A stretch of DNA of 64,000 nucleotides from assembly GCF_027533625.1 (NCBI RefSeq), contig NZ_JAQAGZ010000012.1, positions 124,001 to 188,000 on the forward strand, read 5' to 3'. The position numbers were made by a program, and so were the translations under genes. Source of the DNA: Paenibacillus gyeongsangnamensis. GTDB lineage: Bacteria; Bacillota; Bacilli; Paenibacillales; NBRC-103111. Under the pieces are notes generated by a model that worked only from the letters and a program-made list of their open reading frames with translations, ran no database searches and had not been told where the DNA came from. This document shows positions 37,904-46,738 of the stretch, piece by piece. Positions within the stretch are counted from its first letter, which is position 1. Each line of letters starts with the position of its first letter.

Positions 37904-40315
37904 CTAATTCCTGCCCTTATGGCGGCCGAACCACTGCTGGATGAAATCCTGCTGCTGGCGATCCAGCTCCGCCTGCTGTTGCTGCTGCTGGCGGAGACGC
38001 TCCTGCTCCTGCCGGGCTTTCTCTTGTGCAGCCCGCACCTCCTCCGGCACGTTGAAGTCGGTCACCGGCACCCCTTGTAGCGCCCGCGTCATGATCTGAC
38101 GGAACAGCTGGGCCGGAACGGCGCCGCCGGAGGTGGTCAAGTAATGCTTCGCGTCGGTTTGGTCATAGCCGAGCCAGACCGCCGCGGTGAGCTCGGGCGT
38201 GAAGCCGACGAACCACGCATCCTTCGCTCCATTGCCGCCAATCGGGGCGAATTCGGCTGTGGCGGGCAGCTGCGTCGTGCCCGTCTTGCCTGCAGTGGGA
38301 CGCCCGTCGAGCGAGGCCCCCCTGCCCGTCCCCGACGTCGCGGCCTCCTGAAGGAGTGATGTCAGGGTGTAGGCGGCAACCGGCGTCGTCAGCTGCGACG
38401 ACTGCGGCTTCGCCTCCACGAGGACGTGCCCGTCCTGGGTGGAGATTTGGGTGATGGCGTGCGCCTTCTGCAGCACGCCGCCGTTCGCGATGCCGCTGTA
38501 AGCCTGCGCCATCTGGAGCGGCGATACGCCCTCGGACAGCCCGCCGAGCGCGATGCTGAGCGTACGGTCGGCCGGAGGCAGGGGGATGCCCGCTTTTTTC
38601 ACGAAGGCCATGCCTGTGTCGATACCGATCTCGTTCAACAGCCAGACGGCGGGGATGTTCCAGGAGCTGAGAATCGCTTCCCGCATCGTCACCTGCCCGC
38701 GCGTCTGTCCGTCCCAGTCGCGGGGCTTATAGCCGGCGATGTTGAGATCGCCGTCGTATAGCATCGAGTCCGGCGCATAGCCCTTCTCGATCGCCGGGCC
38801 GTAGACGGCCAGCGGCTTGAACGAGGAGCCCGGCTGGCGCTTCAGCTCGGTCGCGCGGTTGAAGCCCCGGTACACCTGATCGCCGCGGCCCCCTACGATC
38901 GCACGGATCTCGCCGGTGTGCTGGTCCAGCACGACCGCGCCGCTCTGCACCAGCTGGTCTCCGGGGCTCTGCGGGAAGAGGGCGTCGTTCTTGAACGTCT
39001 CTTCCGCCGCCTGCTGGATGTTTACGTCCATGGCGGTTTGAATCTTGAGCCCCAGGGTCAAAATTTGCTGCTCGGTAAATCCGTACAGGCTCTGCGCCTC
39101 GTCCATCACATAGTCGACGTACGACGGATATTTGCCTTTGAGCGAATCGGCTCCGCTGCTTGGGTTCAGTACGATCGGAGTCGCCACGGCGGCCTGATAC
39201 TGCTGGTCGCTGATGAAATGCTGCTCCTTCATCAGCGACAGCACCAGGTTGCGCCGTTCCAGCGCCTGCGGCATATGCTTGACCGGAGAGTAAGCTGAAG
39301 GTGCCTTAGGCAATCCGGCGAGCAGCGCCGATTCGGCCAGCGTCAGCTTCTCGACCGGCTTGCCAAAATATTGCTGTGCCGCGCCCTGAACGCCCCAGCG
39401 GCCTTCCCCGAAATATATGCTGTTCAAGTACAGCTCGAGGATTTCGTCCTTGCTGTAGGTGGCATTGATCTTGATGGCGTAGCCGAGCTCCTTCAGCTTG
39501 CGCGACCACGCTTTATCCGAATCAAGGAACAAGTTTTTGGCGAGCTGCTGGGTGATCGTACTGCCGCCCTCGGCGAGCGACCCCGACCTGACGTCCCGCA
39601 GCACCGCCCGCCCGATCGACCAGGGATCGAAGCCCGAATGGTCGTAGAAGCGCCGGTCCTCCACCGCGATGACGGCGTTGCGCAGATCCATCGGGATTTG
39701 CGCCAGCGTGACGGGCTCGATCCTCGACGAAGAGAGCTGTGAGACCGGCTGGCCTTTCGCGTCGAGCACGTAGCTCGGGGCGGGCAGCGGATGCTCCAGC
39801 TTGCTGATGTCGAGCCCGCGCACATACACGGCGCCGGCCGACGCCAGCGCCGCCCCGGCCGTGCCTGCTAGCGCGAGCGCCAGCAGCGCGGGCCGCCGCC
39901 ACGAGCGCTTGCGCGGCTTAGGCGTGCGGACGGCGGCCTCCTCGCGTGCGTCCGTCCGAGGCCCCGCCCCGGCCGCTCCGGCCTCTGCTCGCGGCACACT
40001 CGCCCGTGCCGCACCCGCCCGCGTTGCACTCGCTTGCGCCGCGCCCGCGCCCGCATGCGCGGGCCTTGCCGCCGTCTGCGCCCGCCGGGCATCCGCCCCG
40101 GACCGGGCTTCGCTCCCCGGCGCCGCCGCCGGACCGCCTGCCGCTGCGGCAGCCTGAGCCGCGCCGCTGCGCGCCCGAGCGGCTCCGGGTCCTGGCGCGG
40201 TGCTGCCTGCGGCCGGCATACCCCAGGCGGGCCTTGCGGGCCGCCCGATACGATGCCCTGCCGCTTCGCCCTCGGCGGAGCCTTTTTTTTTCCGATCATC
40301 CGAATTGCTCTTCAC
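37904..40315 (-). CDS. Class A penicillin-binding protein (PBP1-type, bifunctional)
   Basis: About 803 residues. A long Ala/Pro/Arg/Gly-rich cytoplasmic head (about 1-130) precedes one membrane anchor (PALLALALAGTAGAALASAG). The GT51 glycosyltransferase follows with AVEDRRFYDHSGFDPWSIGR and EGGSTITQQLAKNLFL; the transpeptidase has SSFKPL (catalytic Ser, SxxK), SWN (SxN) and KTGTT (KTG). A Gln-rich tail (QEQERLRQQQQQQAELDRQQ) ends in FIQQWFGRHKGRN. It polymerises and cross-links peptidoglycan outside the membrane. GTG 40315 is preferred (AAAGGGG ends 10 bases upstream); TTG 40324 is only 1-3 bases from that site. The head is extremely G+C-rich and lacks conserved motifs. Confidence 0.94.
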   Translation of the reverse strand: MKSNSDDRKKKGSAEGEAAGHRIGRPARPAWGMPAAGSTAPGPGAARARSGAAQAAAAAGGPAAAPGSEARSGADARRAQTAARPAHAGAGAAQASATRAGAARASVPRAEAGAAGAGPRTDAREEAAVRTPKPRKRSWRRPALLALALAGTAGAALASAGAVYVRGLDISKLEHPLPAPSYVLDAKGQPVSQLSSSRIEPVTLAQIPMDLRNAVIAVEDRRFYDHSGFDPWSIGRAVLRDVRSGSLAEGGSTITQQLAKNLFLDSDKAWSRKLKELGYAIKINATYSKDEILELYLNSIYFGEGRWGVQGAAQQYFGKPVEKLTLAESALLAGLPKAPSAYSPVKHMPQALERRNLVLSLMKEQHFISDQQYQAAVATPIVLNPSSGADSLKGKYPSYVDYVMDEAQSLYGFTEQQILTLGLKIQTAMDVNIQQAAEETFKNDALFPQSPGDQLVQSGAVVLDQHTGEIRAIVGGRGDQVYRGFNRATELKRQPGSSFKPLAVYGPAIEKGYAPDSMLYDGDLNIAGYKPRDWDGQTRGQVTMREAILSSWNIPAVWLLNEIGIDTGMAFVKKAGIPLPPADRTLSIALGGLSEGVSPLQMAQAYSGIANGGVLQKAHAITQISTQDGHVLVEAKPQSSQLTTPVAAYTLTSLLQEAATSGTGRGASLDGRPTAGKTGTTQLPATAEFAPIGGNGAKDAWFVGFTPELTAAVWLGYDQTDAKHYLTTSGGAVPAQLFRQIMTRALQGVPVTDFNVPEEVRAAQEKARQEQERLRQQQQQQAELDRQQQDFIQQWFGRHKGRN

Positions 40316-40414
40316 CGGCTCCAAACCCCTTTCTCTCTACAGCCTGATGCGTCTCCGATTCTTCTTTATGTTAATTCATTCGTATAAACTGGCCGGTTTC
40401 GGCAGGTGGACAAA

Positions 40415-40453
40415 CGAAAAAAGCCCGAACCAAGCATAAGCGTGGCCGGGCTT
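40415..40453 (-). terminator. Intrinsic terminator of the gene at 40506
   Basis: AAGCCCG (40421-40427) with CGGGCTT (40447-40453); minus-strand tail TTTTTTCG. Confidence 0.8.
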
Positions 40454-40505
40454 AGGAAGCCGCTTCCCGGGACGGGCCCGGCAAACGGAAGGGGACACAG
40501 GCGTA

Positions 40506-40955
40506 TTACTGCATCGGGTCGGGAACCATCCCGATCTCCAGAAGCTGCGAGTTCGTCGGATAATTGTTCATCGACTTCCCGAGCTTTATCACTTCGGCCT
40601 CATTGCTGGCCATCCTGCCGTTCATCGCTTCGTGGATCGGCGTCAGCTTCGGCCTGTCGTTCTCCAGGTACTGCAGGAGCTCGGACATGACCTGCTTGGC
40701 AGCGTCCTTCGCGGCATCCGGCACCGATTCCGTGAGAAATCCCGCCTCAGCCAGGTTAACCAGCGTCGTGCCATTCTCCTGCGTATGTGTATAAACACGA
40801 AAGGGATATTCCTGCAGCGTGGCGGGGTCGCGAAACGTCAGCTCGTACTGCGTGCCTTCACGGGACGATTGCTCGCAGAACCCGAGCGCGGATAAGGTGC
40901 TGTGGACATGAGCAAATGGTTTTGAGATCGACGGCAGCGTTTTTTTACGAGACAT
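40506..40955 (-). CDS. Conserved hypothetical protein
   Basis: A 149-residue soluble protein from ATG 40955, behind AAGGAG (spacing 8). It reads as an alpha/beta protein: FAHVHSTLSALGFCEQSS, TQYELTFRDPATLQEYPFRV, TTLVNLAEAGFLTESVPDAA, then a helix DAAKQVMSELLQYLEN and a polar tail ending NSQLLEIGMVPDPMQ. No catalytic motif or family recognised. The gene is flanked by its own terminator; the 250 bases upstream (40956-41207) contain no gene I can support on either strand. Confidence 0.68.
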   Translation of the reverse strand: MSRKKTLPSISKPFAHVHSTLSALGFCEQSSREGTQYELTFRDPATLQEYPFRVYTHTQENGTTLVNLAEAGFLTESVPDAAKDAAKQVMSELLQYLENDRPKLTPIHEAMNGRMASNEAEVIKLGKSMNNYPTNSQLLEIGMVPDPMQ

Positions 40956-41214
40956 CTTCAACACTCCTTCGAACATTCAATTTGCACGGTAAGCCGGGAT
41001 AGCCGCCCCTGACTGCGAAGCAATGGATGAGCCCGGACTGCGCCGGAGGGCGCCCCTTATCACCGTACCCGTTATTAACCGCATCGGACAAGCCTGAAAC
41101 AGGCTTTTCGCGAAAATAAGCCGGCAGTCCCGAAATGATCGGCCCGCACCTTTGCCAAGGAACCGGAATGGAACGATAGGGCCCGGACGGTATCCTATGG
41201 TTTTGCTCCACGCA

Positions 41215-41243
41215 TAAAAAAGCCGCCGGGTTTGGCCGGCGGT
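41215..41243 (-). terminator. Intrinsic terminator of the membrane protein gene
   Basis: GCCGCCGG (41222-41229) with CCGGCGGT (41236-41243, one G-U) and a minus-strand tail TTTTTTATG. Confidence 0.85.
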
Positions 41244-41265
41244 CTTCCGTGATTCGCTTATTTGG

Positions 41266-41655
41266 TTATGCCTGCAGCCGGCTGTCCGTTCTCCGCTGCC
41301 GTCTGTGTCTGTATAGTGCGTAGGCTGTCCACAAGGCACCGCTGAAATCGATCAGGCTCAGCGGGATGAAGATCCATTTGATCCAGCCCATCATCACGAA
41401 GAAGCTCATAAACAGAATGATGGTTACCCGCGTGTAGACAGTCAAATAAAAAAATTTCAGGTTCTCTTCCTTGGCGGAAACCCAGTAGTCGAAAGCCAGA
41501 TACAGAAGGAACATGCCGATGACCCGGATCCAGATGTAATTCACCTCGGTGTAGCCCAGCAGCGGCGCAAGCAGGTTCGGGACAAGCAGCAGCGTAAGGC
41601 TGAGAGCCATCATATAAAAGCTGAAATAATAGACGGATTTGGCTGGATACGACAT
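41266..41655 (-). CDS. Small four-helix integral membrane protein
   Basis: A 129-residue protein with four predicted transmembrane helices (SFYMMALSLTLLLVPNLLA; IWIRVIGMFLLYLAFDYWV; FYLTVYTRVTIILFMSFFVM; IKWIFIPLSLIDFSGALWTA) and a basic C-terminal tail (HRRQRRTD) on the cytoplasmic side. It resembles small conserved DoxX/YkoF-type or DUF-type membrane proteins; no function assignable. ATG 41655 has GGAGGG 4-5 bases upstream. The terminator lies just behind the stop. Confidence 0.8.
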   Translation of the reverse strand: MSYPAKSVYYFSFYMMALSLTLLLVPNLLAPLLGYTEVNYIWIRVIGMFLLYLAFDYWVSAKEENLKFFYLTVYTRVTIILFMSFFVMMGWIKWIFIPLSLIDFSGALWTAYALYRHRRQRRTDSRLQA

Positions 41656-41744
41656 GGAACCCTCCAAAAGGGAAAAATGGGACTATTTTCACAGGAACAT
41701 CGTACTATATACTTGGATCAATGTCTACGAAAGGAGCCGTTTTT

Positions 41745-41772
41745 TTGCATCAAAAATGCGCCGTGGTATAAT
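41745..41772 (+). promoter_or_regulatory. Sigma-A promoter of the pseudouridine synthase gene
   Basis: TTGCAT (41745-41750), 16-base spacer, TATAAT (41767-41772) preceded by TGG. 52 bases before ATG 41825. Confidence 0.68.
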
Positions 41773-41824
41773 GAAAGCTGAAAAAATGCGGACACAGCTA
41801 CCTAATTAAGCGGAGTGACAATAC

Positions 41825-42526
41825 ATGCGTATCAATAAGTTTATTAGTGAAACGGGACTGTGCTCCCGCCGTGAAGTGGATAAGATGATCGAGGCGAAAC
41901 GCATTACGATTAACGGGAAACCTGCGGAGCTGGGGAGCCAGGTTGAAGCGGGCGACGAGGTCAGGGTGGACGGCCGTGTGGTCGGCAGCAAGAAGGGGTA
42001 TGTGTATATTGCGCTCCATAAGCCTGTGGGCATTACGAGCACGACGGAGCGTCATGTCCGCGGCAATATCGTCGACTTCGTGGGACATAAGGAACGGATC
42101 TTTCCAATCGGGAGACTGGATAAGGATTCCGAGGGATTGATTCTGCTGACCAATGACGGGGATATCGTCAACAAAGTGCTGCGCTCGGAGAACGAGCACG
42201 AGAAGGAATACATCGTTACGGTAGACAAGCCCGTTACGCCGGCCTTCCTGAAAGGCATGGCCGGCGGCGTGCACATTTTGGAGACCGTGACCAAGCCCTG
42301 CCGGATCAAGCCGATGGGAGAACGCGTCTTCCGCATCATTCTAACCCAAGGGCTCAACCGGCAAATCCGTCGCATGTGCGCGGCCTTCGGCTACGAAGTG
42401 CGGCGTCTGAAGCGCATTCGGATCATGAATATCCGATTGGCGGGACTGCCGGTCGGACAATGGCGCGATCTGGAGCGGGATGAGCTTGCCGAGCTGCTGC
42501 GCCGGATCGGTCACGACCCGGCCTAA
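41825..42526 (+). CDS. rluF: 23S rRNA pseudouridine synthase (RluF type)
   Basis: A 233-residue RsuA/RluB/E/F-family enzyme. It has an N-terminal S4 RNA-binding domain ([20 protein letters not shown]) and a catalytic domain with the key Asp in [20 protein letters not shown] and the [21 protein letters not shown] motif. The closing [20 protein letters not shown] is typical of RluF, which modifies 23S rRNA near position 2604 (and tRNA-Tyr in E. coli). It converts uridine to pseudouridine in RNA; exact target here is inferred. ATG 41825 lies behind GCGGAGTG. Monocistronic with its own promoter. Confidence 0.93.
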   Translation: MRINKFISETGLCSRREVDKMIEAKRITINGKPAELGSQVEAGDEVRVDGRVVGSKKGYVYIALHKPVGITSTTERHVRGNIVDFVGHKERIFPIGRLDKDSEGLILLTNDGDIVNKVLRSENEHEKEYIVTVDKPVTPAFLKGMAGGVHILETVTKPCRIKPMGERVFRIILTQGLNRQIRRMCAAFGYEVRRLKRIRIMNIRLAGLPVGQWRDLERDELAELLRRIGHDPA

Positions 42527-42639
42527 CCGGCTTGTCTAGGTTCGACCGACCGCCATGCAACGCTTCAACGCGAGCCTTGGATCCGCGCGCATAAGCGGGC
42601 CTTCGTCGGCTCCGTTCGACAGGGGCGGGGGTACCAGGG

Positions 42640-43332
42640 CTAAGCGTTGAATTTATAGCCGACACCGCGGACGGTATGGATGAAACGGGGGTCGGTCGGG
42701 TTGCTCTCGATTTTTTTACGAAGGTTGCTGATATGGACGAGCAGGGTGCGCGTGTCGCCGTTGCTGTCGACGCCCCATGTCATTTTGTACAGCTGCTCCA
42801 GGGAGATGACTTTGTTCGGCGATTTGGCCAAATGAATGAGCAGGTCGAACTCCTTGGAGGAGAGCGGCGCTTGCGCCCCGTCGACCCGTACGGTGCGGCT
42901 GAGCAGGTCGATCTCGAGGCCCGGGAAGTTCAAATGCTGGGAATCCTCTCTATGCTGCTCAAGCAGATAGCTGCGCCGCAAATGCGCTTTCACCCTCGCG
43001 ACCAGCTGTCCCGGGCTGAAGGGCTTGGTGATATAATCGTCTCCTCCGATGCTGAAGCCCAGAATAATATCCATATCCTCGCTTTTGCAGCTCAGGAATA
43101 AGATCGGCACATTGTGGGTTTTTCGGATTTGGCGGCATACCTCGATTCCGTCGATCTCAGGCAGCAGGATATCCAGTATGACGATATCCGGCTTGTTTTC
43201 TTTTACCATTGCAAGCGCTTCGGCCCCGGAATTCGAGGATATGACCCGGTATCCTTCCTTCCTCAGGTACAAACTGATAAGCTCGACAATTTCCGCCTCA
43301 TCGTCTACGACTAAGATCGTTTCTCCAGACAT
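42640..43332 (-). CDS. OmpR/PhoB-family response regulator
   Basis: A 230-residue regulator with a complete receiver domain (ILVVDDEAEIV acidic pair; phosphoacceptor Asp in IVILDILLPEIDG near residue 53; SCK and Lys in YITKPFSPG) and a C-terminal winged helix (LSSKEFDLLIHLAKSPNKVI, then RTLLVHISNLRKKIE and FIHTVRGVGYKF). It is divergent from the histidine kinase gene at 43460, 127 bases away, and is presumably its partner, an unusual back-to-back arrangement. ATG 43332 lies behind GGAGG by 11 bases; the longer frame from 43386 has no site. Targets unknown. Confidence 0.93.
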   Translation of the reverse strand: MSGETILVVDDEAEIVELISLYLRKEGYRVISSNSGAEALAMVKENKPDIVILDILLPEIDGIEVCRQIRKTHNVPILFLSCKSEDMDIILGFSIGGDDYITKPFSPGQLVARVKAHLRRSYLLEQHREDSQHLNFPGLEIDLLSRTVRVDGAQAPLSSKEFDLLIHLAKSPNKVISLEQLYKMTWGVDSNGDTRTLLVHISNLRKKIESNPTDPRFIHTVRGVGYKFNA

Positions 43333-43459
43333 CGGTTTCTTCTCCTCCAAAGTTTCCAGTGTTTCATGGTGATCTTGAGCAAGCAAATCTGCTTATTTCC
43401 AAAACATGTGATTTATAATACGATGGAACCAGATCCATCACTCGTCTTCAAGAAAGAAA

Positions 43460-45559
43460 GTGGTACTGATTTCCAGAATCTACTTCTATTATAAAACGTC
43501 CGGGGTGCTTTTAGCCATAGTTTTGTTGGCCGTGCTTCTTACGGGATGCGAACACCGGAAACCGGAAGCAGGCTTGGCAAAACCGCAAGCCTTGCATGGG
43601 ACAATAGACCTGAGAGGCTACCGTTTCGACAAGTACCATGTCGTTCGGCTGGACGGGACTTGGGACTTTTACTGGCAGCAGCTCCTGACGCCTGGGCAGA
43701 TTAATTCCGGTACCGATTCGCCCGAGCATGTGAGAATGCCGTACTCCTGGAATGAAGCGGGTTCCGGTATCAAGGGAATCCCCGCCAGCGGCTATGCGAC
43801 TTATCATCTGAAGATTCTGCTTGATCCGGGAGCGCCGGACTTGGCGGTCCGGGTACCGCTCATCCGGACTTCCTACCGGATGTGGGTGAACGATGCATTG
43901 GTTGCGGAATCGGGCGTTGTCGGAGCTTCGCCGGAAGACGCGGTGCCCGAGTACAAGACCGAGACCGTCCCGATCCGGCTCGGGAGCGGCTCGGCCGACA
44001 TTACGCTGCAGATCTCCAATTACCATCATCGTCTGGGCGGAGTCTGGAAACCGCTGCTGCTCGGTACGCAGGAGGTCGTAACCCGGCAGGAACGCAACGG
44101 ACTGGCGGTTGATTTGCTTGTCATCGGAAGCTTGCTGTCCATGGGGCTGCATCATATCGGCTTATTCCTCCTGCGGCGGAAGGAGAAGAGCTCGATTTAC
44201 TTCGGCGTGTTCTGCCTGTTGGTCGGGATCCGGGCATTGTTCGTTAACGAGTCCGTCGTTTATTCCTTCCTCCCGGACATGTCATGGCTGACGGGAATCC
44301 GAATCGAATATACATGCTTTTTCCTGGCGGTGCCTGCCGTCATCATGTTCACCTACTCTCTCTATCCGAAGGAAACGCACAGGAACGCGGTTCGGTTCGT
44401 CCAAGGAGCGGCTTTCCTGTCCATGGTGCTGCTGTTCGCATTGCCGGCCCCTTACTTCACTTATGAGGTGCCGGTTTACCAGCTGATCACGATAGGGGCA
44501 AGCTTGTACGTGCTGATCGGCCTTGGGCAGGCGCTTGTCCGGGGAAGGGAAGGCGCGCTGTTCGCCGTGGTGGGCGGAGGTGCGTACGTCAGCGCCATCA
44601 TCACGGATATTCTTTATTACAACGAGCTGATCGGATACGGCGACGTATCGAACTACGGCCTGCTGGTTTGCGTATTCATGATCTCCTTCATCCTGAGCTC
44701 CAAGTCAGCCAAGGCGTTCACTGCGGTGGAGACGCTGTCGCGGCAAATGCGGGAGATGAATGTCAACCTGGAGAGCAAAATTCGCGAACGCACGGCCGAG
44801 CTGGAGCGGACCAACGCCAGTCTCGAGCGGATGAACGAGGATTTGGCGCGGCTGGAAACGTCGCGGCGCCATCTGCTCAGCAACATCAGCCACGATCTCG
44901 GCACGCCGATGACGCTCATTCAAGGCTATGTGGAGGCGCTGCTGGACGGCGTTGTAACCCAGCCGGAGCAGCAGCGGAAATACCTGGAACTGATCTACAA
45001 CCGCACCACCGGCCTCAACCGGCTGATCACGGACTTGTTCCAGCTTTCCAAGCTCGAGGCACGGCAGATGAATTTCGATATTCAGCCGATGACCGTGGAG
45101 GAGTTTATTCGTTACTTCGGAGACTTATACGAGCTGGAGGTGAGCGATGCGGGCCTTCGTTTTGAAAAAATCGCCACCTCGCTGCAGCCCCAGGGGGCTT
45201 CGCTGGGTTCGGTCAACATCGACGTCGACCGGATCGGCCAGGTGCTGACCAACATCATATTCAACGCCGTCAAGCATACGCCGCAGGGCGGGCTCATTCA
45301 GCTGTACATGATCGTCGACGAGCATGCGCTGATCGTTCAGGTGCAGGACAACGGATCGGGTATTGATCCGGAGGACCTGCCCTTTATCTTCGACCGCTTC
45401 TACAAGAAGGACAAGTCCCGCAATACGGCCCAGGGCGGCAGCGGTTTGGGGCTGGCCATCGCGAAGGAAATCATCGACTATCACGGAGGACGCATTTGGG
45501 CGCAGAGCCGGGTAGGGCAGGGGGCGTGCATCGCTTTCATGCTGCCGTTAAGCAAGTAG
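43460..45559 (+). CDS. 7TMR-DISM-type sensor histidine kinase
   Basis: A 699-residue membrane kinase. A signal peptide (ending LLAVLLTGC, a possible lipobox) is followed by an extracellular jelly-roll domain of the DISM type (about 40-205, including VRLDGTWDFYWQQLLTPGQI and the beta-galactosidase-like GYATYHLKILLDPG), seven transmembrane helices (about 210-410), a coiled coil, HisKA with NISHDLGTPMTLI (His near residue 476) and HATPase (NIIFNAVKHTP, DNGSGIDPED, GGSGLGLAIAKEI). The outer domain resembles carbohydrate-binding folds, so it may sense a sugar or polysaccharide. GTG 43460 is a weak choice (AGAAAG upstream); there is no better start. Partner: the divergent OmpR-type regulator. Confidence 0.92.
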   Translation: MVLISRIYFYYKTSGVLLAIVLLAVLLTGCEHRKPEAGLAKPQALHGTIDLRGYRFDKYHVVRLDGTWDFYWQQLLTPGQINSGTDSPEHVRMPYSWNEAGSGIKGIPASGYATYHLKILLDPGAPDLAVRVPLIRTSYRMWVNDALVAESGVVGASPEDAVPEYKTETVPIRLGSGSADITLQISNYHHRLGGVWKPLLLGTQEVVTRQERNGLAVDLLVIGSLLSMGLHHIGLFLLRRKEKSSIYFGVFCLLVGIRALFVNESVVYSFLPDMSWLTGIRIEYTCFFLAVPAVIMFTYSLYPKETHRNAVRFVQGAAFLSMVLLFALPAPYFTYEVPVYQLITIGASLYVLIGLGQALVRGREGALFAVVGGGAYVSAIITDILYYNELIGYGDVSNYGLLVCVFMISFILSSKSAKAFTAVETLSRQMREMNVNLESKIRERTAELERTNASLERMNEDLARLETSRRHLLSNISHDLGTPMTLIQGYVEALLDGVVTQPEQQRKYLELIYNRTTGLNRLITDLFQLSKLEARQMNFDIQPMTVEEFIRYFGDLYELEVSDAGLRFEKIATSLQPQGASLGSVNIDVDRIGQVLTNIIFNAVKHTPQGGLIQLYMIVDEHALIVQVQDNGSGIDPEDLPFIFDRFYKKDKSRNTAQGGSGLGLAIAKEIIDYHGGRIWAQSRVGQGACIAFMLPLSK

Positions 45560-45655
45560 AATCCGGATCCGGCGAGTCTTCTAACGGAGTATGCCGTAAC
45601 GAAATATCGGCTACGGCGCGGAAAGGAGCAGTGATGTTGTTCTTCCTTTCCGGGC

Positions 45656-46528
45656 CTAGGGCAGCTGCAGCGACCGACGGTATTCCGTCGGAGAGGCCTG
45701 GTAGAACCGCTTGAACTGCTTGGAGAAATAGAGCGGGTCCTGGAATCCGACGGACGAAGCGATCTGTTCTACCGTAAGCTCCGGCCGCTCGCGCAGCAGG
45801 TGGCGCGCTTTGTCGAGCCGCAGGCGGAGCAGGAACGTTACCGGGGTGACGCCGGTATGCCGTTTGAACAGGTTGGACAAGTAGGCGCGGTTGTAGCCGA
45901 ACGTCTCGGCCATAAGCTCGATCGTGATGGGCTCCGCGTACTGCGCGGACAAGTATTGGATAGCCTGCTGCACCGTAAGATCGCTGCCGGTCGCCTGGTG
46001 CGGCAGGCTTTTATTTTGCGGTCGCAGTGCTTCGGCGTATTCGGCGAGCAGCAGATGCAGGTAGCCTGCCGCCTTCAGGTTGGCCTGCGCCGCGCGGTTC
46101 TGGAAGGCGAGCTGTACCTGATGGAACAGCACGGTGACGCTGCGGCTGCGCCCGGTATGCACGACCGGCTGCGCGGCGCCAAGGCCGATCTCCGCCATCA
46201 TGGACTCGGCGCGGGCGCCTTCGAACGCGATCCAGCGGTAGTGCCAAGGCTCGTTCAGATCCGCCGCGTAATGGATCAGCTTGCCGGGCTCGATAAGGAA
46301 GCTGTCGCCGGGACCGAGCGAATAGCTCCGCCCTCCGCAAGCGTAGGTCCCTTTGCCCGCCAGAACGTGGTGCAGCAAATAATAATCCACGACCTTCGGC
46401 CCGGGCTTGTGCCCGGGCTTCGTCTGGCTGTGGCCGGCAAATAATACGGCGAGCCCTTCGGAATCGGACGGGGGCTGCGGATTGGATACGACATAATAGC
46501 TTTCCGGGCGCGGTTTTGGAGTCGTCAT
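45656..46528 (-). CDS. AraC-family regulator, probable galactose operon activator
   Basis: A 290-residue regulator with an N-terminal cupin sensor (VVDYYLLHHVLAGKGTYACG, SLGPGDSFLIEPGKLIHYAA, PWHYRWIAFEG) and a C-terminal double helix-turn-helix (ITIELMAETFGYNRAYLSNL and VEQIASSVGFQDPLYFSKQF, then KRFYQASPTEYRR). Sugar-responsive AraC/MsmR-type proteins have this layout. It is divergent from galK, and 210 bases separate the two starts, so it very probably regulates galKET; a ligand such as galactose or melibiose is inferred. ATG 46528 lies behind AAGGAAGAG. No terminator of note downstream; a GGAAAGGA/TCCTTTCC stem lies near 45622-45651. Confidence 0.9.
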   Translation of the reverse strand: MTTPKPRPESYYVVSNPQPPSDSEGLAVLFAGHSQTKPGHKPGPKVVDYYLLHHVLAGKGTYACGGRSYSLGPGDSFLIEPGKLIHYAADLNEPWHYRWIAFEGARAESMMAEIGLGAAQPVVHTGRSRSVTVLFHQVQLAFQNRAAQANLKAAGYLHLLLAEYAEALRPQNKSLPHQATGSDLTVQQAIQYLSAQYAEPITIELMAETFGYNRAYLSNLFKRHTGVTPVTFLLRLRLDKARHLLRERPELTVEQIASSVGFQDPLYFSKQFKRFYQASPTEYRRSLQLP

Positions 46529-46738
46529 GGTGTCGGTCTCTTCCTTTGGGCAAGATAGGTTATTACTTTCAGTATACCCGTCTGTTCCGGGGGAAGCTAA
46601 CATTTTTCCATGCGCTGCTGACATCCCTCCATAGTGAAGCCGTCTCGTATTCGATATACTGGTAGCAAGTCAATATCCGCTAGGCACCGCGGGGCGCAGG
46701 TCCCACAGCAACGACAAATAACCTTAGAGGTGAAGCCG

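Noticed and set aside
40956..41207. Minus-strand frame of 88 codons from 41211
   Set aside because: Runs from the terminator region of the neighbouring gene into the next gene's start, has no ribosome binding site and no recognisable protein.
46634..46738. Longer galK beginning at 46634
   Set aside because: No ribosome binding site before it, and the extra residues are not part of galactokinases; ATG 46739 has a good site.
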